From contig CAYWNA010000014.1 in assembly GCA_964459305.1 (NCBI GenBank), positions 1 to 64,000 on the forward strand: a stretch of 64,000 nucleotides of DNA, written 5' to 3'. The notes beneath the pieces were generated by a model. It was not told the DNA's origin. It did not search any database and was given only the letters and a program-made list of their open reading frames with translations. This DNA is from CAYWNA01 sp964459305. GTDB taxonomy: Bacteria > Planctomycetota > Planctomycetia > Pirellulales > Pirellulaceae. Position 1 is the stretch's first letter. Each line of letters opens with the position of its first letter. The translations under genes and the position numbers were made by a program. Shown in pieces: positions 25,504 to 32,000 of this stretch.

Positions 25504-27156
25504 TTACGCCGAACCGCCAGGCCGCACCGGTTTGCTGCATTTCCTGCATTGCTTGTCTTTGCGTGAAAATGGTGCTTTACAGTTCTGGCAACTCCATCTG
25601 GCCTTCTGCTGTTTCTTGAATTCCTGCATTCCCTTTTCACGGATTACCTTCAAGTTGTTGCCCGCTTCCTTTGCCCAACTATGGACCCACTTCAGTTTGT
25701 CGCATGGATTCTCCGGGCAAGATGCGCATGACTCCAGCCCTCTCTTCAACACGCACGGCTTGACCTTGCATTTGGTTTGCACCCAGTTATTGACCTTGAC
25801 GCTCAAACACCCACAGCACTCTATGTCCTTGGTGTCCTTTCCGTGCATGGCGGAAACTAGTTCTTTGCAGGCGCCACAGTAGATCCCACAAGGCGCCACA
25901 AGCCTCAGTTCGATCTTTTTACCCTCCGGGCTGGACGCCGCTGGAGCTTCTTGACAAAGCACACAGCAGGGCGCCGCCAACGTCGCCTTGCTCGACTTCC
26001 CTCCACTGCAAACTGTTGCAAGGCTCCATCGACACGCCGACGCCGATAGCCCCTGGGGCACTTCCGGCCGCCGCTCGCCAATGGGCGTTGCCGGTTTTGT
26101 GGCCAGTGCCATTAGCTTCTTGACGGGCGTATCGTACTGCTTGCCCGCAAACGGCGCCTGGCCGCACAGCAGCTTGTACAGGGTGGCCCCCAGCGAATAA
26201 GTGTCAGCCCGGATATCGACCTCGTGGCTATCGCTGCCCTGTTCGGGAGCCATGTAATCCACCGTGCCCATCAATTGGCCGGTGGTCGTCAGCTCGCGAT
26301 TCTCGTTGGACTGGAAATCGTCCAGCAGCGCCAACCCCATGTCCAGGATCTTGAGGGTGGGGGCTGGCGAGCGGCCGGCGTAAGCCGGCTGATGACTTGC
26401 ACGATCACCGGGCTCACGCCCACCGCTCGCCGAGGTCAACATAATATTCGACGGCTTAATGTCGCGATGTACCAGACCGTTCTGGTGTGCGTAAGCCAGT
26501 CCTGTGGCTGCCTGCCTGACCAATTCGCAGGCATCTGCGATCGGCAACGGCCCATGCTGCCTGAGCAGTCCGGATAGATCGATCCCGCGGACATACTCCA
26601 TCACAAGGTAGTGTGTGCCGTCGGCTTCCCCTGCATCAAAGGCTGCGACGATGTTGGGATGCGAGAGCTTGCCGACCGCTTTCATCTCCCGTTTGAATCG
26701 AGCCACGGCCTGCGCATTCTTCATGCGTTCCGGCGACAGTACCTTCAGGGCTACGACCTTGTCCAATTGCGTGTGGAGAGCCTTGTAGACGGTGCCCATG
26801 CCACCTTCGCCCAGCTTCTGCAGGAGACGATAGTCGCGCACGCATTCCAGTTCGGGCTGGACGGGATCAGGGGGCTCCGCGGGTTCGACCTTGGAGAGAG
26901 ACGGGTCGCGACCGATGGCCTGAATCAGCTCCAGCGCCAACCGGCATTCCGGCTCGCCGTCATACGGGCTTTCCGCAAACGGTCGTCGCAAGCGAGGAAC
27001 CAGAGTATCGGTCGTTTGTCCCAAGTGTGCGACGGTAGACTGACAACACTCGCAGCCATTCACGTGGTCGGTCACGGTATCCGTCTGTTGATCGGAAAGT
27101 CTGCCCAGCAGATAGACTGACAACTCTTCGGGACTCGGACAGTCAACGTTAGACAT
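25504..27156 (-). CDS. Ser/Thr protein kinase, truncated and joined to a DUF3795-like cysteine-rich domain
   Basis: The start is ATG at 27156 (MSNVDCPSPEELSVYLLG). A zinc-finger-like N terminus (HVNGCECCQ) is typical of planctomycete kinases encoded next to ECF sigma factors. The kinase spans about 105-385: LGEGGMGTVYKA, VALKVLS, HRDIKPSNIM, KILDMGLALL (DMG in place of DFG) and GTVDYMAPEQ. After EVPQGLSA, about where the last C-lobe helices should begin, the sequence leaves the kinase pattern. It then runs through an unrelated stretch into a Cys-rich region (CGIYCGACKEL, CCGCLSVKV, KPCVLKRGLESCASCPENPC) resembling DUF3795, and a final zinc-ribbon-like CQNCKAPF..CRKCSKP. A palindrome copy is inserted in frame between subdomains VIB and VII. 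It lies downstream of the sigma-factor gene. Whether the chimera is active is unknown. Confidence 0.75.
   Translation of the reverse strand: MSNVDCPSPEELSVYLLGRLSDQQTDTVTDHVNGCECCQSTVAHLGQTTDTLVPRLRRPFAESPYDGEPECRLALELIQAIGRDPSLSKVEPAEPPDPVQPELECVRDYRLLQKLGEGGMGTVYKALHTQLDKVVALKVLSPERMKNAQAVARFKREMKAVGKLSHPNIVAAFDAGEADGTHYLVMEYVRGIDLSGLLRQHGPLPIADACELVRQAATGLAYAHQNGLVHRDIKPSNIMLTSASGGREPGDRASHQPAYAGRSPAPTLKILDMGLALLDDFQSNENRELTTTGQLMGTVDYMAPEQGSDSHEVDIRADTYSLGATLYKLLCGQAPFAGKQYDTPVKKLMALATKPATPIGERRPEVPQGLSASACRWSLATVCSGGKSSKATLAAPCCVLCQEAPAASSPEGKKIELRLVAPCGIYCGACKELVSAMHGKDTKDIECCGCLSVKVNNWVQTKCKVKPCVLKRGLESCASCPENPCDKLKWVHSWAKEAGNNLKVIREKGMQEFKKQQKARWSCQNCKAPFSRKDKQCRKCSKPVRPGGSA
26366..26431. 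repeat. Family D palindrome inside the kinase coding sequence
   Basis: Outer arms GGCGAGCGG and CCGCTCGCC with two inner hairpins, like the intergenic copy at 23575-23631. It is translated as part of the kinase (GGREPGDRASHQPAYAGRSP), between NIMLT and LKILDMG, where kinases normally have only a few residues. The frame is kept. Confidence 0.75.
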
Positions 27157-27373
27157 ATCCTGCACACTCCGACACGTTCTTCGTTCTTGACCTCTCAATA
27201 GAAACAACGGATGGCTTGTGCACGTGACGGTTCTGTTGGCGTGCTTTTTTCGGTTTGGCTGCGTCTAACCTCTGCAGTAAGTCCTTTGGCGCCAAGAGTT
27301 TGCTGATTTCTGCAAGATTCTCTGTAAATCCGAGTTCGACAGCGCCACTTTGGCGTCCCAAAAGTAACCGATG

Positions 27374-27416
27374 CGTGAGCGAGGGAATACGTTGCGGCAA
27401 ATCCCTCGCTTACGCT
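27374..27416. repeat. Short palindrome, family E
   Basis: Arms 27374-27387 and 27403-27416 are inverted copies with one mismatch (GCGTGAGCGAGGGA/TCCCTCGCTTACGC). The right arm continues CTTCGGG, the same wording as the longer element at 62110-62176. It lies upstream of the kinase. Confidence 0.75.
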
Positions 27417-27477
27417 TCGGGTTGCTAATTCGCGGTGTTTCAGCCCGCAGACATCGGGCACTCCATGCAGAATCCGG

Positions 27478-27532
27478 GCTAATCGATCAACTCAGCGAAC
27501 TCTTGATGAAGTCGCTGAAGGACTTTGGTCCT
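27478..27532. repeat. 55-base copy flanking the assembly gap (left)
   Basis: These 55 bases are identical to 27633-27687 on the other side of the N run. They encode the last codons of the ECF sigma factor on the minus strand. Exact identity and the length of 55 suggest an assembler k-mer overlap between two contigs rather than a biological duplication. Confidence 0.85.
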
Positions 27533-27632
27533 NNNNNNNNNNNNNNNNNNNNNNNNNNNNNNNNNNNNNNNNNNNNNNNNNNNNNNNNNNNNNNNNNNNN
27601 NNNNNNNNNNNNNNNNNNNNNNNNNNNNNNNN
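27533..27632. other. Assembly gap of 100 N
   Basis: A run of exactly 100 N, flanked by identical 55-base sequences. The two contigs probably overlap by those 55 bases, so little or no real sequence is likely to be missing. Confidence 0.95.
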
Positions 27633-27633
27633 G

Positions 27634-28245
27634 CTAATCGATCAACTCAGCGAACTCTTGATGAAGTCGCTGAAGGACTTTGGTCCTGGCGCGATAGACC
27701 GTCCAAACCGATATACCCAAGTCCTCGGCCACGTCGGCCGCCGAATCCCCTTCGACCGCCACCCGCCAAAATATCTGCCAGTCGCGCTCGTCGAACTGTT
27801 CACGAACCAATTCCAAAGCACGCCGGTGTAGGCTACTTTCGGCACCGTCATCGGAGTCGGCTTGTTGGCCGGGTGGATATTCGGGCAGTTGTTGCATGCG
27901 CTGGTGCGCCTCGCTTCCGCCAGTAGCCTCAGGCTGCGCGCCTAGGCGGCGATAGTGATCCCGAAACTTGTTTCGGGCGATGGTCCACAGCCAGCCGCGA
28001 AAACTGTCATTGGGACGATCGCGGCGAAAGCGGGAGATGCTCCGGGCTACGACGACAAAGACCTCTTGGACAGCGTCCGACGCATCGCTGGGCTGCAGCC
28101 CCGACTGGCGGGCCCAGTGATAAACAACCTGACCATACAGTGTGGTGAGCCTTGTCCAGGCGTCCGGTTCTCGGCTCTTCACGCGATTGAGCAAACTCGA
28201 AGACGTCGAGCCGGAAGTGCGAGAAGATTGAGGAACGCCATTCAT
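27634..28245 (-). CDS. ECF-type RNA polymerase sigma factor
   Basis: About 203 residues from the ATG at 28245 (MNGVPQSSRTSGSTSSSLLNRV); the frame also extends to 28296 without better evidence. Region 2 is clear (DAWTRLTTLYGQVVYHWARQSG, SDAVQEVFVVVARSISRF, GWLWTIARNKFRDHYRR). Region 4 ends with AADVAEDLGISVWTVYRARTKVLQRLHQEF, a helix-turn-helix that reads the -35 element. A linker rich in Gln, Pro and Asp separates them. It precedes the zinc-finger kinase on the same strand; in planctomycetes such sigma-kinase pairs are common and the kinase is thought to influence sigma activity. The 3' end coincides with the assembly gap edge but the stop is present. Confidence 0.9.
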   Translation of the reverse strand: MNGVPQSSRTSGSTSSSLLNRVKSREPDAWTRLTTLYGQVVYHWARQSGLQPSDASDAVQEVFVVVARSISRFRRDRPNDSFRGWLWTIARNKFRDHYRRLGAQPEATGGSEAHQRMQQLPEYPPGQQADSDDGAESSLHRRALELVREQFDERDWQIFWRVAVEGDSAADVAEDLGISVWTVYRARTKVLQRLHQEFAELID

Positions 28246-28372
28246 CTTTGGTCGGAGCCGGAGATCGAAGGGTGCCAACAGAATCAAGAGAGTCATCTAC
28301 ACTACCACCATAGGGAACCGGTTTCAAGCAATCCAAACTTGCGTGTGGCCAGATTCCATGGCGACCGTCTTG

Positions 28373-28434
28373 GTAGTTGAATTCGCAAGAATTCAGAAGC
28401 GTCTGCCCGTCTGAATTCTTGCGAATTCAGCTAC
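28373..28434. repeat. Palindrome, family F (copy 1)
   Basis: Arms 28373-28396 and 28411-28434 are 24-base inverted copies with one mismatch (GTAG.TGAATTCGCAAGAA at the outer end). The same arms occur at 53310-53377, and a single related hairpin arm at 36263-36286. It lies upstream of the first BlaI promoter. Confidence 0.9.
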
Positions 28435-28475
28435 GTGCCAGGAAAAATCGCCAGACACTGCAGGCAAAAGATTTA

Positions 28476-28487
28476 CTAATTAATTCG
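28476..28487. promoter_or_regulatory. Upstream BlaI-type operator O1 (candidate)
   Basis: CTAATTAATTCG, sharing ten consecutive bases with the perfect palindrome at 28526-28537. The two lie 50 bases apart, about five helical turns, one on each side of the promoter of the first BlaI gene. BlaI-family repressors bind such AT-rich dyads as dimers. Confidence 0.6.
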
Positions 28488-28495
28488 ATTTTGTC

Positions 28496-28524
28496 TTGAC
28501 AACCCGCGACCCAACCCTTAATAA
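28496..28524 (+). promoter_or_regulatory. Sigma70-type promoter of the first BlaI/M56 locus
   Basis: TTGACA at 28496-28501 and TAATAA at 28519-28524, spaced 17 bases apart. This near-consensus promoter lies between the two candidate operators and points to the BlaI gene 155 bases downstream. Confidence 0.7.
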
Positions 28525-28525
28525 T

Positions 28526-28537
28526 CTAATTAATTAG
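28526..28537. promoter_or_regulatory. Downstream BlaI-type operator O2 (candidate)
   Basis: CTAATTAATTAG is a perfect 12-base palindrome that starts just after the -10 element, where a bound repressor would block the transcription start. It is the best candidate for autoregulation by the adjacent BlaI protein. Confidence 0.65.
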
Positions 28538-28596
28538 TAACGTGAAACCTCGGGCGAGGAGTAATGGATCCGTGGTTCGATCTGGACGCTGTGGCC

Positions 28597-28642
28597 GGTC
28601 TCCCGACCGAGCCACAAAGCCCAGCGGCGGGGTCGGGAGACC
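28597..28642. repeat. Hairpin in the 5' leader of the first BlaI gene
   Basis: GGTCTCCCGACC at 28597-28608 and GGTCGGGAGACC at 28631-28642 are perfect 12-base inverted copies with a 22-base loop. It would form in the leader RNA between promoter and BlaI start. No T-run follows, so it is not a classic terminator; it may be another mobile palindrome. Confidence 0.75.
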
Positions 28643-28678
28643 CGCGCCGAACTACGTGCAGGAAGGAATGATTGATCT

Positions 28679-29071
28679 ATGGTTCGACCATCGTCGCGAC
28701 ATCCGACGGAATTGGAGTTAGAGATCCTCAAGATTATCTGGCGCGATGGGCCTTCATCGGGTCGTCAAGTTTGCGAGGCTCTAGCAGACTACCGCCGTCT
28801 GGCCTACACGTCAGTGATGACCATCATGAACATCATGGTGGACAAGGGGTACCTACGCCGTACGAAGCAGGGCGGCAGCTTTATGTACCAGGCACGTGCT
28901 TCGGAGAAAGCGACCCGACGGCGCATGCTTCACGACATGGTGGACCGAGTATTTGAAGGTTCAGCGACAACCGTCATGGTCAACCTTCTGGAGAACAGCG
29001 ACATCGGTTCGGAGGAACTGGACAACCTCCGGGAGCTCATCAGTCGCAAAGCCGAGGAGAAGTCGTTATGA
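28679..29071 (+). CDS. BlaI/MecI-family transcriptional repressor (locus 1)
   Basis: 130 residues starting at ATG 28679, about 12 bases after AGGAAGG. The N-terminal winged helix fits BlaI/MecI (HPTELELEILKIIWRDGPSSGRQV, TSVMTIMNIMVDKGYLRRTKQGGSFMYQA), followed by a helical dimerisation tail. In the classical system a BlaI dimer represses until a BlaR1-type M56 membrane protease causes its removal. Its stop overlaps the start of the M56 gene by 4 bases (ATGA), which indicates translational coupling. Candidate operators flank its promoter. No beta-lactamase or penicillin-binding protein gene is in the window, so this is not evidently an antibiotic-resistance locus. Confidence 0.9.
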   Translation: MVRPSSRHPTELELEILKIIWRDGPSSGRQVCEALADYRRLAYTSVMTIMNIMVDKGYLRRTKQGGSFMYQARASEKATRRRMLHDMVDRVFEGSATTVMVNLLENSDIGSEELDNLRELISRKAEEKSL

Positions 29072-32000
29072 CCCACATGGCTTGGCTCGACACGACCTTC
29101 TGTGCACGTCTCACTTTGACCTTGGGCCATTTCCTTTGGCAGGGGCTAGTGATTGTCATATTGACGATGCTCGCCGGACGCCTGCTCCGAGGCGCATCGG
29201 CAGCGGTACGCTATGGCGTGTTCGTTTTCGCACTTCTGCTGATGGCGATGTGTCCGCCCGTTACGTTCTGCTTGCTCGGCCCGGCGCGACCGATGCCCTC
29301 GACCGGAACTCAGGAGCCTGTGGTTGCCGTAACGGACGCCGAACCTGGGTCGCAGTCCGTGGACCCGATCGCCCCGACACAAACGAATCAGGCGGACTTT
29401 CTCCCGCTGATGTCGACCAATAGCACTCCTCCGGCTGATCGAGTCAAACAGGACGAAACCGTTTTTGCGTCCGAACCGGACACTGCGGACGACGAGAATC
29501 TGACGCCTGCGGCCGCCAGCGCGGTACCCGCCCTCGACCGAGCCGAGACGCCCACCCGCTTCGACTGGAGACCGTACTCGTCGCTCGCCACCGTGGTTTA
29601 TCTGGTGGGAGCGTTGGCCATGCTATGTCGTTTGGCAATGGGGCTGTACGGAGGCGATCGGCTTAGGCGGCGTTCGCAGCCAGTAGAGGACGCGGAACTG
29701 CTTGCCACGGTCGCAAGACGAGCGGAGTCGCTTGGTTTGCGGTTTAGGCCGGCTGTCGCCTATTGTCGTCAGATCGCTGGTCCGACGGTGATCGGTGTGC
29801 TGCGGCCAACCATTCTGCTGCCGCTCTCGGTAGCCAGCGGCCTGAGCCACGAGCAGCTCGAAGCGATTCTGGCTCACGAGCTGGCCCATATTCAGCGTTA
29901 CGACTACTTGGTCAACGTGATTCAGCGGCTTGTCGAAGCGATGCTGTTCTTCCATCCAGCCGTGTGGTTTATATCGCGCCGCATTCGCGTTGAGCGCGAA
30001 CGATGTTGCGATGATTTGGTACTGGCGACCGGAGCAGAGCCGCTCAGTTACGCGACCTCGCTGCTGCGAGCAGCCGAGTTGGGACAGGCGTCGCGGACTC
30101 GCGCCCCGTCGGACCCAATGGTCGCGGTCGGCGCGACTGGCCGGCCGTCAGATCTGGTCGATCGCATCCGACGTTTGATCGATCACCGAACCTTCGAGCC
30201 CGTGCGGTTGAAGCATCCGTGGATGAGCTTGCTGTGTGCCGTGGCAATCTTCGCTGTCGGCAGCTTACTGGTACTGCACTTGAATGTACAGGCGCAGTCG
30301 GCTCGTGATGCGACCGCAGGACCCAAGGTCAACGGTATCGAATTGACGTGGGGAGAGCCGGCTCAAGGAATCCGACTGGGCGCCGTAGCGGCTGCACCTG
30401 CTCAGCGACTTGGCGACAAAGTGCTGATCCGATTCGCCCTGGAGAACCACAGCGAACAGTCGATCCGCTTTCATGGCGGGCCGAGCTGTGAAATCGGCAG
30501 AATCGTCCGTTGGGCCGGAGGACACATCCGAGTTATTTCCCCAGATGGGAAAGGCCTGCGAGCAACGAAGGTGGCTGGATTTGGGCGTGGTGGAGTCGAC
30601 GTCCGACAGGGCCAGACCTACAAAGGTCAACTTGACTTGGCCCAGTACTTCTCCTTCTCGCTCCCCGGCCGGTACTTGGTGGTCCTGCAACTGCGCCCGC
30701 ATCCCAGTGACGATCCGAAAGGGGATCATGGAATTCCGGTGGCCAGCGGCGAGTTCCCGTTGGTTCTTGTCGGTACTGGCAAACACGGTGAACCACTAGT
30801 ATCGACGGATCGCACAGATCATCCATCACCGGCTGGGAACGAGGCAGGGTATGCCGATCCTACCATCCAACGCTTGCTTGCTCAGTTACACGATGAAGAC
30901 GGGTTTGTCCGTGAGATAGCCGCGCGCGAGCTGAGCGAAATCCGCGACGGAGCCCTCGTCGATCCCCTCATCAAAACTCTGAGCGACGAACAGATGGCCG
31001 TGCGTCGAGCGGCGGCGTACGGCCTCGGAAAACTTGGCGACGCGCGAGCCGTTGAACCACTCGTGAAAACGTTGGAGAAAGCGAAAGAGAAGTTTGAGAT
31101 CGAAGCGGTCGTTTGGGCGTTGGGAGAAATTGGCGACCCACGTTCGATTGCTCCGATTGTCGAGGCACTCAGCCCCGAAGAGCCCTCCGTGAGTTTCCAT
31201 TCCATGCGATCGATCGTCAGCTTTCGCGATGCTCGGATCGCCGATGTGCTCTTGAAGAAAATGCAGTACGACAACGGAGGGCTCAATTTCAACATTGTCA
31301 GCATGCTTGTCCAAATGGAGGAGCATCGCCTGGTCGAACCGCTGCTTGATCATCTGGTAAACGGGCCGTCGAGAAAGAGATGGCGAGCGGCGAATGCTCT
31401 TGGCCGACTGGGCGATCCAAGAGCTGTCGAGCCGCTGATCGCAACGTTGGACGACGAAAGTGAATCCACGCGCGAAGCGGCGGCCGAAGCATTGGGCGAA
31501 CTGGGCGATTCGCGGGCGGTCGAGCCGATGATCGAATTCCTCGCGAACGAGAAAGAGGACGACGTCATTGAGAACGCCGCCGAAGCGTTAGCTTTGCTCG
31601 GCGATGAACGTGCAATCGAAGCACTCAAGCTGCTGACCGATCACGACGGCGGCCAAGTCCGCGAGGCAGTCGCGAAAGCGATCACCGACATTCAATTGGG
31701 AGCGAATCGCGCGTTGCGCACTGGCAGTGAAGAGCAGGCCATCAGAATCGCAGAGGAAGCGCTCAAGAATGGTGGCGAAGCCGCGGCTCGTGCGGCGGCC
31801 CGGGTACTGGGTAGGATCACAAGCGAGCGTGCCACAGAGGCTCTGGTCCTGTCTGCCAAGGACCCTCGCGCGCCCGTACGCTCTGAAGTCATCGGCGCGC
31901 TGGCCTGGATCGAATCGGACCGCGCGGCCGACGGTCTGGCCCAATCGTTGGCCGACGAAGATGCGAACAATCGGTGGGAAGCGGCCAGGAGCTTGGCCAT

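Noticed and set aside
27478..27687. Biological direct repeat of 55 bases
   Set aside because: Exact identity on both sides of a 100-N run is far better explained as an assembly overlap.
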